From Oribacterium asaccharolyticum ACB7 (GTDB taxonomy: Bacteria; Bacillota; Clostridia; Lachnospirales; Lachnospiraceae): 64,000 bases of DNA. Positions 25,520 to 36,484 of this stretch are shown here, piece after piece. The stretch's first letter is position 1. Each line of letters starts with the position of its first letter. Under the pieces are notes generated by a model. That model made no database searches. It was not told the origin of the DNA and saw only the letters and a program-made list of their open reading frames with translations. The stretch is from assembly GCF_000238075.1 (NCBI RefSeq), contig NZ_JH414505.1, forward strand, positions 124,001-188,000. The letters are read 5' to 3'. The position numbers and the translations under genes were made by a program.

Positions 25520-26767
25520 TTAGAGCTTTTCCGAAAGAGCAACATGAAAGCAAATCTGCCCCTTCTCACTCTCCACTTTGATTGTTCCTTTATGCATAAG
25601 AACAATTTCCTTTGCAATAGACAGCCCCAGACCGTAGCCGTCCCCTCCGCTATGGGCTTCATCTCGCCGGAAAAACCGTTTGAAAAGATTCTCCTTTTCC
25701 TCTTTACTCAGTTCTTTTTCCACCGCATTGGAAACGGAAAGAAGCAAAATATTCCTCTTTTTCTTTAAAGAAAGTACCGTAGCGGTGGGGGGAAGAGAAT
25801 ATTTCAGAGCATTCTCGAGCAAAATGGAAAGAAGTTCCTTCAGCTTGTTTTCATCCCCTAAAGTATGGAGTCCTTTTTCCACTGTATAGTCCAGGCTCTT
25901 TCCCTTCTCGAAAAAGAGCGGTTCAAAATACATACACTCGTGCTCTATAAGAGTGGACAGGGCAACGTTTTCCAGCTGACTTCCTCTGTCCTGCCAGCTT
26001 TCAAGACGGCTTAAGTCCAGGAGCGATTCCGTTAAATGCTTCATCCTGCCGCCCATTTCCTCGATTCCCCGGATATTCTCACGGATGTTTTCCACGTCTT
26101 CCCCCTGAAGAGCGGGAACATTTTCTATCTTCTTTTGCAGGTTTCCCACGTTGTTGATAATCACGGTAAGCGGTGTTTTCAGTTCATGGGAGGCATCCGA
26201 AATAAATTGCCTCTGGGACAGCATGGCATCTTTCACCGGAGCCACCGTTTTCCGTACAAAAAATCGCGATAAAACGATAATCACGAAGGAAAGCGCAAAA
26301 AACAAAATAAAGAGCACTATGGACAGTTGACGGATGTTCCCGATTTCCTTACTGAAGTCCGTTAAGGCAATTCGATAGGCGGTTTTTCCATCCGGCGGAG
26401 CATCTTTTTTACAATAATATTGCAGCTTTCCTCCCTGCATCGAGCCGTAAAAAGACTCCTTTCCCTCCTTAATCCGTGAAAGGGCATCTTGCACCGCCTT
26501 CTCTTCAGTATCGCTTTCCAGAAAAAAATCCTCTCCGGAATGTTCCAATATCTCTCCGTTTTCCTTCATAAAAATCTGATAAATCGGGTAAGAATCGGAG
26601 GTAGAACGGTCCATCGGTTTTGTAACGGCAGAAGACAACGCATTCCGCATCGTTCTATACAAACTGTTTCTGTTAAAGAAAAACAGAAAAACCAATAAAA
26701 ACAGAAGCAAAAAGATACTCACGGAAGATAAAAGCAGGGTAAGTTTCTTTTGTAATTGTTCAATCAT
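25520..26767 (-). CDS. Sensor histidine kinase
   Basis: I start at the ATG at 26767 (MIEQLQKKLT), which gives 415 residues. The in-frame upstream extension overlaps the response regulator and has no ribosome site. Two membrane helices (about 8-32 and 148-172) enclose an extracytoplasmic sensor domain of about 115 residues. The HisKA box SHELKTPLT carries the phosphorylated His near residue 194. The ATPase domain ends with GYGLGLSIAKEIV. It overlaps the upstream regulator gene by 8 bp and so is translationally coupled. It may control the adjacent adhesin gene, but nothing in the sequence proves this. Confidence 0.9.
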   Translation of the reverse strand: MIEQLQKKLTLLLSSVSIFLLLFLLVFLFFFNRNSLYRTMRNALSSAVTKPMDRSTSDSYPIYQIFMKENGEILEHSGEDFFLESDTEEKAVQDALSRIKEGKESFYGSMQGGKLQYYCKKDAPPDGKTAYRIALTDFSKEIGNIRQLSIVLFILFFALSFVIIVLSRFFVRKTVAPVKDAMLSQRQFISDASHELKTPLTVIINNVGNLQKKIENVPALQGEDVENIRENIRGIEEMGGRMKHLTESLLDLSRLESWQDRGSQLENVALSTLIEHECMYFEPLFFEKGKSLDYTVEKGLHTLGDENKLKELLSILLENALKYSLPPTATVLSLKKKRNILLLSVSNAVEKELSKEEKENLFKRFFRRDEAHSGGDGYGLGLSIAKEIVLMHKGTIKVESEKGQICFHVALSEKL

Positions 26768-27437
26768 GCTTTTCTTCCTCCAAATGGTATCCGAGTCCCC
26801 GACTGGCCACAATACTGACATCCGAAGAAAGGGACTTCAACTTCTTCCGGAGGAAGCCGATATAGACCTCCACATTATTTTCCGTCGCATCACTCTCATA
26901 TCCCCAGATTTTTTCCAGAAATGTATTTTTTGTGATGTTATTTTTCCCCTCCGAAAGAAGCAGCTTCATCATCTGAAATTCCTTGGAGGAAAGCCTTATC
27001 GTATTTTCTCCGCAAATCAATTCCGAGGAATCCAGGTCTAAGGCCGTATTCCCGAAGCTGATTTGATTCACCTCCTTTCCCTGTCTCCGGAGAAGCGCAT
27101 TAATACAGGCAAGCAGTTCTCTCTTGTCAAAGGGTTTCGTAAGATAATAATCCGCTCCCGAGTCCAGTCCCTCCACGCGATCCAGAATATCCGACTTGGC
27201 GGTCAGCATCAAAATCGGAAGTCCGTTTCGTTCTTTACGAAGTGTTCTTGCGACCTGAAAGCCATTTAACTTAGGAAGCATCAAATCCAAAATCAAAAGA
27301 TCGAAATGAGCGGAACGCGCAAGCTCCAGGCCTTCCTGCCCATCGTAGGCCGAGGATACCGAATGCCCGGAATCCTCCAATATTTCCTGCAGTGATTTCG
27401 CAAGCAACACCTCATCCTCTACGATTAAAACCCGCAT
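26760..27437 (-). CDS. OmpR-family response regulator
   Basis: I start at MRVLIVEDE (ATG at 27437, AAAGGAG upstream), which gives 225 residues. The receiver domain has the acidic pair E-D at 7-8, the phospho-acceptor Asp51 in LLILDLMLPK and the Lys in YYLTKPF. The C-terminal winged helix (about 128-222) ends RGLGYHLEE, typical of OmpR/PhoB DNA-binding domains. It forms an operon with the kinase downstream and diverges from mgtE. Confidence 0.92.
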   Translation of the reverse strand: MRVLIVEDEVLLAKSLQEILEDSGHSVSSAYDGQEGLELARSAHFDLLILDLMLPKLNGFQVARTLRKERNGLPILMLTAKSDILDRVEGLDSGADYYLTKPFDKRELLACINALLRRQGKEVNQISFGNTALDLDSSELICGENTIRLSSKEFQMMKLLLSEGKNNITKNTFLEKIWGYESDATENNVEVYIGFLRKKLKSLSSDVSIVASRGLGYHLEEEKHD

Positions 27438-27708
27438 ACCTACTCCTTTTTCTGCTCCCTTTATCTCGATTTTGACTCTATAGAGAAAACAACGAACTGT
27501 CAAGGATTTTAAGGCTTATAAAAAACAGGAATCAGGGAATACAAAGGACAAGTAGCAGGCTATCATTCCGTCCCTCTTCTCCCTTAAGAAAAAACTCCAT
27601 AAAAGCATTGCTATCTTCTTCCCTTTAGTGTTACACTTATGCAGGTTTTTGGGGAAAGCTCCAAGTTCTTTTTCCCTGTGTCCATGCAGTTTTGGAAAGG
27701 AGAGAAAA

Positions 27709-29106
27709 ATGAACGAAAATGAAAGAGTTCAACAAGACTACGTTCAGGAAATTATAGATTTGCTTCGCAGCAGCGAAGATATTGAAAAGCTTCAGGAAAA
27801 ATTAGAAGAATACCACGCAAATGACATTGCTTCCGCCCTTCCCCTCTTGGAAGAAGACGAGCGAAAGCTTCTTTATAATGCATTGGAGAATGAACGTCTC
27901 GGCGAGGTCATGGAATACGCCGAGCACGGCTATCTCTATTTGGAAGAAATGAGCTCCGAAAGAGCGGCAGTCATTCTTTCCGAGATGGAGCCCGATGATG
28001 CGGTGGATCTTCTGAAAGAAGCCAACCCCGAGAAAAAAACCATCTGGCTTTCCAAGATGAGTTTAAAAGACCGGAACGAATTGCAGATTCTGGCGGCTTA
28101 TGACGAGAGCTTCATCGGTTCCCGTATGACCACGAATTTCGTATTTCTGGATAAGCGTTTAAATATCCGGGAAGCCATGCGTTCTCTGATTGATCAGGCG
28201 GCCGAGCATGACAATATTTCCAAAGTTTATGTGGTAAACGAAGACGGTTCCTACTACGGTGCTGTAGATTTAAAGGAACTGATTATCGCCCGAAAAGAAA
28301 CCAATCTCGATGATATTACGGAAACCGGATACCCCTTCGTCTATGCGGATGAGAAAATCGAAGACTGCTTGGAGCGAATCAAAGGCTATGCCGAGAACTC
28401 GATTCCTGTCTTAGGGGAAAACAGCATTATCCTCGGTGTCATCACGGCGCAGGACGTTTTGGAAGTTTACGATGATGAGATGGGTGAAGATTATGCTCGT
28501 TTGGGAGGTCTTACTGCGGAAGAGGATTTGAATGAACCGCTTATCGACAGTGTGAAGAAGCGCCTTCCCTGGCTTGTGATTCTGCTCTTCCTCGGTCTGG
28601 TCGTTTCCACCGTGGTCGGACTGTTCGAAACGGTAGTGGCGCAGCTCACCATTATCATGGCTTTCCAGTCCCTGATTCTCGATATGTCGGGAAATGTCGG
28701 TACCCAGTCTCTTGCCGTAACCATCCGTGTTTTGATGGACGAACGTCTTACCGGTAAGCAGAAAATGAGTTTGGTCGCAAAAGAAATGGGAGTCGGCGGA
28801 TTAAACGGTCTCGTAATCGGCCTCTTTTCCCTGGTCGGCATCGGAGCTTACCTTTATTTCTTTAAGCACCAACCGGCGCACATTGCCATCGCCATTTCTT
28901 CTTGCATCGGCTTTTCCCTGATGCTTTCCATGGTGATTTCTTCTCTGGTCGGCACGGTAACTCCTATCTTCTTTAAGAAGGTCGGCGTAGACCCTGCAGC
29001 GGCTTCCGGTCCGCTGATTACTACCATTAACGATTTGGTCGGTGTTGTCAGCTACTATGGACTGACTTGGATTTTACTTCTGGAAATCCTGAAAATCTCC
29101 GGATAA
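27709..29106 (+). CDS. mgtE: Magnesium transporter MgtE
   Basis: The ATG at 27709 follows GGAAAGGAG and gives 465 residues; in-frame codons upstream lack a ribosome site. The MgtE N domain covers about 15-120 (HANDIASALPLLEEDE), paired CBS domains about 130-260, and five membrane helices from about 280 with family motifs GNVGTQSLAV and DLVGVVSYYG. The N and CBS domains sense cytoplasmic Mg2+ and gate the pore. It is a single-gene unit. The 270-bp gap upstream contains no recognisable Mg2+ riboswitch, only a weak stem near 27650-27685. Confidence 0.93.
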   Translation: MNENERVQQDYVQEIIDLLRSSEDIEKLQEKLEEYHANDIASALPLLEEDERKLLYNALENERLGEVMEYAEHGYLYLEEMSSERAAVILSEMEPDDAVDLLKEANPEKKTIWLSKMSLKDRNELQILAAYDESFIGSRMTTNFVFLDKRLNIREAMRSLIDQAAEHDNISKVYVVNEDGSYYGAVDLKELIIARKETNLDDITETGYPFVYADEKIEDCLERIKGYAENSIPVLGENSIILGVITAQDVLEVYDDEMGEDYARLGGLTAEEDLNEPLIDSVKKRLPWLVILLFLGLVVSTVVGLFETVVAQLTIIMAFQSLILDMSGNVGTQSLAVTIRVLMDERLTGKQKMSLVAKEMGVGGLNGLVIGLFSLVGIGAYLYFFKHQPAHIAIAISSCIGFSLMLSMVISSLVGTVTPIFFKKVGVDPAAASGPLITTINDLVGVVSYYGLTWILLLEILKISG

Positions 29107-29141
29107 ATTTCTTAATTCCGAGTATAAGAAATTTATATTTA

Positions 29142-29179
29142 AAAACGACAGATTTGCGTCCTGCACTTCTGTCGTTTTT
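29142..29179 (+). terminator. mgtE terminator
   Basis: AAAACGACAGA pairs with TCTGTCGTTTT, and a T run follows. Its 3' arm also occurs upstream of the second chemoreceptor gene, so it marks one boundary of the duplicated segment. A second weak stem (AAATTTCTTA/TAAGAAATTT) lies at 29106-29135. Confidence 0.85.
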
Positions 29180-29182
29180 ACT

Positions 29183-29209
29183 TATAGTTCCTCCTCATTC
29201 TGTCGATGA
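29183..29209 (+). promoter_or_regulatory. Sigma-D-like promoter of chemoreceptor 1
   Basis: TATA (29183-29186), 15 bp, GTCGATGA (29202-29209), the same layout as at the other two chemoreceptor genes. It is close to the FliA/SigD consensus TAAA-N15-GCCGATAA. Confidence 0.6.
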
Positions 29210-29270
29210 ATATGCGTGACATTAAATAGGATGCATATCTTTACTATTTTCAGGGAGGAAAGAAAAAAAC

Positions 29271-31469
29271 ATGAAGAAGAAACAAAAAGCGAAGGGGTCT
29301 TTTTATGAGAATCTGAAATTAAGACAGAAAATGTCTCTTATTCTCGGAACACTGACCTTTTTTGTTTTGCTTGGATTACTGTATTTCTTAATCCATAGCT
29401 TTGAAATCACAATGGATAAGAAGATTGATGCCAATATGGCGGAAAAGTCCGCAGACGCATCTTCAGACTTGGAAGACTTGATGACCAAATTGGATGCTAT
29501 TACCGATAACATTGAGCAAAGTATCAGCTTTGTCTTTGCGCAAAACGACGAAGTGGGCGGGGTCCCCGGAAATCCGTGGAAAATTCGAGATATTAAAGGA
29601 AATGAACAAACGATTACGCCTATGGACAGCGTAAGCTTTCGAAGCCGTGTAGTGAACTCATTTCTGCCCGCATCCCGTTACAATGCGGAAGTCGTTATCT
29701 TAAATGCACTCTATTCCAATATGAAAGGAGAAGAAAATCTGGAAGACATCGGCGTTCTTTTCGAGCCGAATGCGTTCTATAAAGGCATTGAAGATTATGC
29801 TCCGATTCTTTTAAGATCCGAAGTGGAAAACAGACGAATCATGAACTTCCCCTACGAGAAGTATCAAAACATTGATTATTATACCGGAGCAAAGAACAAG
29901 GGCGATACCTACGTTTCTCCGGTGTACAGCGATTCTATCGATCCGACAAAGAAAATGTTCGCCATTACAAAGCCCATTATGGCGAACAACCAGTTTATGG
30001 GAGTCATTCTTCTGGATGTAAAAGAAGATATCTTACTGAATATTACCCAGCAGGATCCGGAATTCCCCTCCATGTTTGTGAATCTGATTGACGGGGATGG
30101 ACTCATTCACAGTAAGGTGGAAGCGGTAAACGGTAAAACCTTGCAGGAGCTTCTTCCGGAGAAGGCTGCCAATGCGATTTCCGAGAAAATGACAGCAAGC
30201 AAGCCCTTTACCTTGCAAATCGTAAATGAAAAAGGGGAAGAAAGACGGGAATACTATAACCCCATCGATATGCACGGCAGCACCTGGTGGGTAAGACTGG
30301 ATATTTCCGAAAAAGACTATGACAAAGAAGTGGATCGTCTTGTAAATATCGGTGCCGTAGCCGGAGTAGCAACCGTGATTCTCTTAGTCATTGTCACCTC
30401 TCTTCTCATTTCCTATTTCTTAAAGCCCTTACAAAAGGTTGCGGAAGCGGGCAAAAAGTTGTCTGCCGGAGACTTCTCTATGGATCTCTCCTACAAGAAC
30501 AACGACGAAATCGGTACGCTTATGCATGCAATGAATGATGTGGTAAACCGAATCCGTTCCATCATAGCCGACCTTTCCGAGAAGCTCAGTGAGCTTGCAC
30601 AGGGTAATTTCAATATGGAAATGAACAACGAAGAATACTATAGCGGTGCGTATCGTCCGCTCTTCGACTCCATTAACAACATTACCTCCGACCTTTCCGG
30701 AACCATGGCGGAGATTCAGCAGAGTGCGGTACAGGTCAACTCGGGTGCCGAGCAGGTAAGTGCCGGTGCACAGGGACTGTCTCAGGGCGCTACCGAACAG
30801 GCTTCTTCCATCGAAGAGTTGTCCGCTACGGTAAATGACATCTCCGAGCACATCAAGAGGACTGCGGAGAACACCCGTCTTGCCAATACGGAGGCACAGA
30901 ACGCCGGTAAGGAAGTCAGCCACTCCGATAAGCAGATGCAGCAGATGAAGGCAGCTATGGAAAACATCAACCAGAAGTCCGGTGAAATCAGTAAGATTAT
31001 CAAGACCATCGACGACATCGCCTTCCAGACCAATATCCTGGCACTGAATGCGGCAATCGAGGCGGCAAGAGCCGGTGTAGCCGGTAAGGGCTTTGCAGTC
31101 GTAGCCGATGAAGTCGGAAACCTCGCACAGAAGTCCGCCAATGCGGCAAAAGACACTACGATGCTGATTGAAGAAACTCTTCAGGCCGTAGAGCAGGGAA
31201 CCGTCCTTGCGGACAGCACGGCGGAATCCTTACAGAGAGTGGTTACCGGAGCAGGTAAGGTGACCGAATTGGTTAACCAGATTGCCGAAGCTTCCGTAGA
31301 GCAGTCCAGAGCTGTAGAACAGGTCTCTACGGGAATCGACCAGATTTCTTCCGTTGTACAGAGTAACACCGCAACAGCCGAAGAATCCGCTGCCGCTTCC
31401 GAAGAGCTTTCCGGTCAGGCCAATATCTTAAATGATTTGGTAGGACGTTTTCAGTTAAAAGAAAACTAA
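29271..31469 (+). CDS. Methyl-accepting chemotaxis protein 1 (dCache sensor)
   Basis: This 732-residue receptor has a membrane helix at about 24-44, an extracellular double-Cache-like sensor to about 350 ([24 protein letters not shown]), a second helix at about 362-384, a HAMP domain and a cytoplasmic signalling domain. The hairpin tip is [21 protein letters not shown]. The signalling half is almost identical to that of the next two genes, while the sensor half differs, which implies different ligands. There is no C-terminal CheR-binding pentapeptide. GGGAGGAAAG precedes the ATG. It is transcribed alone, between its own sigma-D-like promoter and terminator. Confidence 0.93.
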   Translation: MKKKQKAKGSFYENLKLRQKMSLILGTLTFFVLLGLLYFLIHSFEITMDKKIDANMAEKSADASSDLEDLMTKLDAITDNIEQSISFVFAQNDEVGGVPGNPWKIRDIKGNEQTITPMDSVSFRSRVVNSFLPASRYNAEVVILNALYSNMKGEENLEDIGVLFEPNAFYKGIEDYAPILLRSEVENRRIMNFPYEKYQNIDYYTGAKNKGDTYVSPVYSDSIDPTKKMFAITKPIMANNQFMGVILLDVKEDILLNITQQDPEFPSMFVNLIDGDGLIHSKVEAVNGKTLQELLPEKAANAISEKMTASKPFTLQIVNEKGEERREYYNPIDMHGSTWWVRLDISEKDYDKEVDRLVNIGAVAGVATVILLVIVTSLLISYFLKPLQKVAEAGKKLSAGDFSMDLSYKNNDEIGTLMHAMNDVVNRIRSIIADLSEKLSELAQGNFNMEMNNEEYYSGAYRPLFDSINNITSDLSGTMAEIQQSAVQVNSGAEQVSAGAQGLSQGATEQASSIEELSATVNDISEHIKRTAENTRLANTEAQNAGKEVSHSDKQMQQMKAAMENINQKSGEISKIIKTIDDIAFQTNILALNAAIEAARAGVAGKGFAVVADEVGNLAQKSANAAKDTTMLIEETLQAVEQGTVLADSTAESLQRVVTGAGKVTELVNQIAEASVEQSRAVEQVSTGIDQISSVVQSNTATAEESAAASEELSGQANILNDLVGRFQLKEN

Positions 31470-31508
31470 AGATATCGTTTTTACGGTTTCTATCATTTAT
31501 TCAAAAAA

Positions 31509-31540
31509 TGAGATATCGCACGCTTTGTACACGATACTCA
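31509..31540 (+). repeat. 32-nt hairpin element, copy B (3' UTR of chemoreceptor 1)
   Basis: Outer stem TGAG/CTCA, 5' arm TGAGATATCGCACGC, loop TTT, 3' arm GTACACGATACTCA. Its outermost pair is T-A where copies A1, C and D have C-G, a compensatory change. It lies about 40 nt after the stop codon and 18 nt before the terminator. Confidence 0.75.
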
Positions 31541-31558
31541 TCATGAAAAGTACGAAAA

Positions 31559-31588
31559 AGAACTGCATCCCCTCGGGAGGCAGTTCTT
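31559..31588 (+). terminator. Terminator of chemoreceptor 1
   Basis: AGAACTGC pairs with GCAGTTCT around a CCCCTCGGG-containing loop; T-rich sequence follows. An almost identical hairpin follows chemoreceptor 2. Confidence 0.85.
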
Positions 31589-31602
31589 CTGTCGTTTTTG
31601 CT

Positions 31603-31629
31603 TATAGTTCCTCCTCATTCTGTCGATGA
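31603..31629 (+). promoter_or_regulatory. Sigma-D-like promoter of chemoreceptor 2
   Basis: TATA (31603-31606), 15 bp, GTCGATGA (31622-31629). The whole region 31588-31690 is nearly identical to 29169-29270, so the promoter was duplicated with the gene. Confidence 0.6.
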
Positions 31630-31690
31630 ATATGCGTTACATTAAATAAGATGCATATCTTTACTATTTTCAGGGAGGAAGGAAAAAAGC

Positions 31691-33889
31691 ATGAAGAAGA
31701 AACAAAAAGCGAAGGGGTCTTTATTGGAGAATCTCGGATTAGGGCAGAAAATGTCAATTATCATCGGGATTTTGACCTTCTTGCTTTTATTGGCATTACT
31801 GTTTTTTTTGATACATAGCTTTAGATTATCTATGTATAAGAAGGTGGATGCCAATATGGCGGATAAGTCTGCCCAGGCTTCTTACGATTTGGAAGACTTG
31901 ATGACCAAGCTGAATGCTACAGCCAATAACATTGAAGAAAGCATCAGCTTTGTTTTTGATCAGCATGATGAGGTGGGAGGTGTTCCCGGAAATCCTTGGA
32001 CTATTAATGATGAGGATGGAAATCCTCAGAAGATTACCCCTATGGAAAATGTATCTTTCCGGAGCCGTGTGGTAAATGCTTACCTTCCTGCTTCCCGTTA
32101 CAATGCCGAGGTTGTGATTTTAAATGCACTCTATGCCAATCTTAAGACAGAAGAAAACTTGGCGGACATCGGTATTTTATTTGAGCCGAATGCATTTTAT
32201 CAGGGGATAGAGAATTACGCCCCAATTCTTTCTCGGGAAGATTTGGATAAAAGAGTGATTACAAACCATCCTTATGCCAATTATCAAAATGAGATTTATT
32301 ATAAGGCAGTAAAAGAAAAAGGATCCACTTTTATTACACCGGTTTATGGAGATATTACAAAGCCGGAAGAGAGAATGTTTGCTATTTACCATCCTATTAT
32401 GAAGAATAATCAGTTTTTGGGAACCATTCTTATGGATGTAAAAGAAGATATCTTAATGAATATCACCCAACAGGACCCGGAATTCCCCTCCATGTTTGTG
32501 AATTTAATTGATGGGGACGGACTCATACACAGCAAGTCGGATGCGGTAAACGGTAAAACCTTGCAGGAGCTTCTTCCGGAGAAGGCAAGTACTGCCATTA
32601 CCGAAAAGATGGAGTCCAAGGAATCCTTTGCTCTTAATATTGTGAATGAGCATGGACAGGCAAGAAGAGAGTACTATTCCCCCATTGACATGGAAGGCAG
32701 TACCTGGTGGACAAGACTCAGTATCTCTCACCAGGATTATAGTAAGGAAGTGGACAGATTAAGAAATGTGGGAATTGTAGCAGGATTTAGCACGGTATTT
32801 GCTCTTGCATTTGCATGCGCCCTGTTGATTGGCTATTTCTTAAAGCCCCTGCAGAAGGTGGTAGAGGTAGGAGAAAAGCTATCCGTAGGGGATTTTGACA
32901 TGAATCTTTCCTATAAGAGCAAGGACGAAATCGGAAAATTAATGCATTCCATGGGAGATGTAGTTTCCAGAATTCGTTCCATTATCGGAGACCTTTCCGA
33001 GAAATTAAATCAACTCTCACAAGGAAACTTCAATGTGGAAATGAACAACGAAGAATACTATAGCGGTGCGTATCGTCCGCTCTTCGATTCCATTAACAAC
33101 ATTACCTCCGACCTTTCCGGAACCATGGCGGAGATTCAGCAAAGTGCGGTACAGGTTAATTCCGGTGCCGAGCAGGTAAGTGCCGGTGCACAGGGACTTT
33201 CTCAGGGCGCTACCGAGCAGGCTTCTTCCATCGAAGAGCTTTCCGCTACGGTAAATGACATCTCCGAGCACATCAAGAAGACTGCGGAGAACACCCGCCT
33301 TGCCAATACGGAGGCACAGAATGCCGGTAAGGAAGTCAGTCACTCCGACAAGCAGATGCAGCAGATGAAAGCCGCTATGGAAAACATCAATCAGAAGTCC
33401 GGTGAAATCAGTAAGATTATTAAGACCATTGACGACATCGCCTTCCAGACCAATATCCTGGCACTGAACGCAGCCATCGAGGCGGCAAGAGCCGGTGTAG
33501 CCGGAAAGGGCTTTGCTGTAGTAGCCGATGAAGTCGGAAACCTTGCCCAGAAATCCGCTAATGCGGCAAAAGACACTACGATGCTGATTGAGGAAACCCT
33601 TCAGGCCGTAGAACAGGGAACCGTCCTTGCGGACAGCACGGCGGAATCCTTACAGAGAGTGGTTACCGGAGCAAGTAAGGTTACCGAGTTGGTTAACCAG
33701 ATTGCAGAAGCTTCCGTAGAACAGTCCAGAGCTGTAGAACAGGTCTCTACGGGAATCGACCAGATTTCTTCCGTTGTGCAGAGTAACACCGCAACAGCCG
33801 AAGAATCCGCTGCCGCTTCCGAAGAGCTCTCCGGTCAGGCCAATATCCTAAATGATTTGGTAGGACGTTTTCAGTTAAAAGAAAACTAA
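31691..33889 (+). CDS. Methyl-accepting chemotaxis protein 2 (dCache sensor)
   Basis: This 732-residue paralogue of chemoreceptor 1 has the same layout: helix, double-Cache-like sensor, helix near 362, HAMP, signalling hairpin. The sensor half is similar but clearly diverged, with many changes around [19 protein letters not shown]. From about residue 450 to the C-terminal FQLKEN the proteins differ at only a couple of positions (R/K and G/S). The flanking promoter, hairpin element and terminator are also shared with gene 1, so this is a recent tandem duplication with selection or conversion acting on the signalling half. Confidence 0.93.
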   Translation: MKKKQKAKGSLLENLGLGQKMSIIIGILTFLLLLALLFFLIHSFRLSMYKKVDANMADKSAQASYDLEDLMTKLNATANNIEESISFVFDQHDEVGGVPGNPWTINDEDGNPQKITPMENVSFRSRVVNAYLPASRYNAEVVILNALYANLKTEENLADIGILFEPNAFYQGIENYAPILSREDLDKRVITNHPYANYQNEIYYKAVKEKGSTFITPVYGDITKPEERMFAIYHPIMKNNQFLGTILMDVKEDILMNITQQDPEFPSMFVNLIDGDGLIHSKSDAVNGKTLQELLPEKASTAITEKMESKESFALNIVNEHGQARREYYSPIDMEGSTWWTRLSISHQDYSKEVDRLRNVGIVAGFSTVFALAFACALLIGYFLKPLQKVVEVGEKLSVGDFDMNLSYKSKDEIGKLMHSMGDVVSRIRSIIGDLSEKLNQLSQGNFNVEMNNEEYYSGAYRPLFDSINNITSDLSGTMAEIQQSAVQVNSGAEQVSAGAQGLSQGATEQASSIEELSATVNDISEHIKKTAENTRLANTEAQNAGKEVSHSDKQMQQMKAAMENINQKSGEISKIIKTIDDIAFQTNILALNAAIEAARAGVAGKGFAVVADEVGNLAQKSANAAKDTTMLIEETLQAVEQGTVLADSTAESLQRVVTGASKVTELVNQIAEASVEQSRAVEQVSTGIDQISSVVQSNTATAEESAAASEELSGQANILNDLVGRFQLKEN

Positions 33890-33921
33890 AGATATCGTTT
33901 TTACGGTTTTAAAAAGGAAAG

Positions 33922-33953
33922 CGAGATATCGCAGACTATGCACACGATACTCG
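33922..33953 (+). repeat. 32-nt hairpin element, copy C (3' UTR of chemoreceptor 2)
   Basis: Outer stem CGAG/CTCG, 5' arm CGAGATATCGCAGAC, loop TAT, 3' arm GCACACGATACTCG. It has the same place and sense as copy B. Both chemoreceptor genes also have GATATCGTTTTTACGG directly after the stop codon, resembling half of the element. Confidence 0.75.
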
Positions 33954-33972
33954 TTATGAATAAAGCATGGAA

Positions 33973-34005
33973 AAGAACTGCATCCCCTCGGGAGGCAGTT
34001 CTTTT
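33973..34005 (+). terminator. Terminator of chemoreceptor 2
   Basis: AAGAACTGC pairs with GCAGTTCTT; TTTTCTT follows. It is nearly the same as the hairpin after chemoreceptor 1. Confidence 0.85.
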
Positions 34006-34007
34006 CT

Positions 34008-34034
34008 TATATATTCTATTAATCCTGTCGATAA
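34008..34034 (+). promoter_or_regulatory. Sigma-D-like promoter of chemoreceptor 3
   Basis: TATA (34008-34011), 15 bp, GTCGATAA (34027-34034), one base from the GCCGATAA consensus. The surrounding sequence differs from the other two promoters, so the motif is conserved independently of the duplication. Confidence 0.65.
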
Positions 34035-34144
34035 ATTATAGGCTTTTTTTATATTCTGTGTGTCTTATGGAAAGCGCACTTCATCTCATTTAAAAAGTCA
34101 TGCATCCAGTATAGAAGTAGTTTTTTCAAGGAGGAAAGAACAAG

Positions 34145-36349
34145 ATGAAAAAGGGAATTCGTGTGGAGAAGAAGCAGAAGCGTTCCTCCATCAGCACAAG
34201 ACTGTCTATGATTTTAGGCATTGCCAGTGTTTTGGTGTTTTTGGTCATGAGCATAGCTATCATCCGAACCGGAGAGCATTCCATCAGCTCTGCTTTGGAT
34301 AACAACTTAAACGATAAGGCCGTCATGGCTATCGGAGACTTGCAACAGGTGATTTCCCGTTTGGAGTCTATTTCCATGACTCTGGAAAACGGCATTCATT
34401 CCATGCACAGTCAACATGACAGCATTGGAGCGGCACCGGAAAATCAATGGATTGTAAAAGACAGAGCCACCGGAAATGTAGTGACTAATCCCGGGATGGA
34501 TGCCACCACTTTCCGCTCCAGAATTGTGAATGCCGCTCTTCCCGCTTCCCGTTACAATGCGGAAACCGTGATATTGGATTCTTTACAATCCGCTTTAACC
34601 GACAACAAGGATCTGGTCGGAGCAGGAATCTTCTTTGAGCCGTACGGATTTTCCGATAATGTGTCCGATTATGCCGTATATATGTCTGCAGAAGATTTGG
34701 ACAAGAAGAGCGTTATGGCTTACCAGTACAGCTTTTATAAGGACTCCTCCTGGTATAACGGGGCGAAGGAATCCGGAGATATGGTCTTAACCGATGTGTA
34801 CAGTGATACCCTTCATCCGGAAATCCAGATGATCAGTCTGGGAAATCCCATCACCGATGAAAACAATCAATTTGTGGGTGCGGTGATTCTGGATATCAAT
34901 ACCAAAGTATTCAGTACCATTCAGCAGACGGATGCCCGTTTTCCGTCTTTGGCCACCAATATCCTGGATGCAAACGGAAGTTTTTTGTATTCCATGAGGG
35001 AAGAGGCAATTGGAAAGAAGCTGGAAGAAGTTTTGGATAAGGATACCTATGAAATGCTTCGCCAAAATATGGATAAGGAGGAAGCCTTTACCGCTACGGT
35101 GGTGAATGCAGTGGGGGTAAAAGAGAGAATGTACTTCCGTCCATTAATCATTCACGGTTCCACCTTGTGGTCTATGATTAGTATCGCCGACAGTGAATTT
35201 ATGGCAGCAAGAAATCAGTTGGTCATCATGTGTGCCGTTTTCAGTATTGTAGGTCTTATGATTTTGATTGCCATCAGCTTCTTCTTGATTAAAAGGGCTT
35301 TAAATCCTTTGCTGGGCATTGCATTGGCAGGAAAAGCTGTTGCGGAAGGAAACTTCGATGTAAAGGTTTCCTACGACAGACAGGATGAAATCGGGGATTT
35401 GGCAGCTGCCATCCAGAGTGTCATGCAGCATGTTCAGGAAATTATTTCCGACCTTTCCGATAAACTTTCCGAGTTGGCAAAGGGAAACTTCAGGGTTTCT
35501 TTGGAGAATACCGAACAGTATCCGGGCGCATATCGTCCGCTCTTAAACTCTTTACAGGAAATCAGCAATGACCTGAATAAAACCATGGCGGAAATTAAGA
35601 CCAGTGCCAAAGAAGTCAATGCCGGTGCCGAGCAGGTAAGCTCCGGTGCACAGGGACTTTCTCAGGGCGCTACCGAGCAAGCCTCTTCCATCGAAGAGTT
35701 GTCCGCTACGGTAAATGACATCTCCGAACACATTAAGAAGACTGCGGAGAATACCCGCCTTGCCAATACGGAAGCGCAGAACGCCGGTAAGGAAGTCAGT
35801 CACTCCGACAAGCAGATGCAACAGATGAAGGCCGCTATGGAAAACATCAATCAGAAGTCCGGTGAAATCAGTAAGATTATCAAGACCATCGACGACATCG
35901 CCTTCCAGACCAATATTCTCGCCTTAAATGCGGCAATCGAGGCGGCAAGAGCCGGTGTAGCCGGAAAGGGCTTTGCGGTAGTAGCCGATGAAGTCGGAAA
36001 CCTCGCACAGAAGTCCGCCAATGCGGCAAAAGACACTACGATGCTGATTGAAGAAACTTTGCAGGCGGTAGAACAGGGAACCGTCCTTGCGGACAGCACG
36101 GCAGAATCCTTACAGAGAGTGGTTACCGGAGCAGGTAAGGTGACCGAACTCGTCAATCAGATTGCCGAGGCTTCCGTAGAGCAGTCCAGAGCTGTAGAGC
36201 AGGTATCTACGGGAATCGACCAGATTTCTTCCGTTGTACAGAGTAACACCGCAACAGCCGAAGAATCCGCTGCCGCTTCCGAAGAGCTCTCCGGTCAGGC
36301 CAATATCTTAAATGAATTGGTAGGACGTTTCCAGTTAAAGGAAGACTAA
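34145..36349 (+). CDS. Methyl-accepting chemotaxis protein 3 (dCache sensor)
   Basis: This 734-residue receptor has the same architecture, but its sensor and HAMP halves are much more diverged from the first two (for example [13 protein letters not shown] and [17 protein letters not shown]). From about residue 490 ([18 protein letters not shown]) to the end it is again almost identical to its neighbours, at DNA level too. The abrupt change in identity points to gene conversion or domain swapping of the signalling module. AAGGAGGAAAG precedes the ATG. A hairpin terminator follows the stop codon. Confidence 0.93.
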   Translation: MKKGIRVEKKQKRSSISTRLSMILGIASVLVFLVMSIAIIRTGEHSISSALDNNLNDKAVMAIGDLQQVISRLESISMTLENGIHSMHSQHDSIGAAPENQWIVKDRATGNVVTNPGMDATTFRSRIVNAALPASRYNAETVILDSLQSALTDNKDLVGAGIFFEPYGFSDNVSDYAVYMSAEDLDKKSVMAYQYSFYKDSSWYNGAKESGDMVLTDVYSDTLHPEIQMISLGNPITDENNQFVGAVILDINTKVFSTIQQTDARFPSLATNILDANGSFLYSMREEAIGKKLEEVLDKDTYEMLRQNMDKEEAFTATVVNAVGVKERMYFRPLIIHGSTLWSMISIADSEFMAARNQLVIMCAVFSIVGLMILIAISFFLIKRALNPLLGIALAGKAVAEGNFDVKVSYDRQDEIGDLAAAIQSVMQHVQEIISDLSDKLSELAKGNFRVSLENTEQYPGAYRPLLNSLQEISNDLNKTMAEIKTSAKEVNAGAEQVSSGAQGLSQGATEQASSIEELSATVNDISEHIKKTAENTRLANTEAQNAGKEVSHSDKQMQQMKAAMENINQKSGEISKIIKTIDDIAFQTNILALNAAIEAARAGVAGKGFAVVADEVGNLAQKSANAAKDTTMLIEETLQAVEQGTVLADSTAESLQRVVTGAGKVTELVNQIAEASVEQSRAVEQVSTGIDQISSVVQSNTATAEESAAASEELSGQANILNELVGRFQLKED

Positions 36350-36380
36350 AAATAGGGGATGTAAAACACCCCAAAAGAAA

Positions 36381-36405
36381 AAAGTGCTCATCTGAGCACT
36401 TTTTT
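36381..36405 (+). terminator. Terminator of chemoreceptor 3
   Basis: AAAGTGCTCA pairs with TGAGCACTTT around a TC-centred loop; six Ts follow. Confidence 0.9.
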
Positions 36406-36484
36406 GGTATAGTTAATTAATGCTTAAAAATAAAATAGCCTCAGTGATTACACTGCTCGTTTCTTATTCATAAGGAGGAGAACT

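Noticed and set aside
27438..27708. Mg2+ riboswitch (M-box) upstream of mgtE
   Set aside because: I could not find the conserved M-box core or an attenuator hairpin with a T run.
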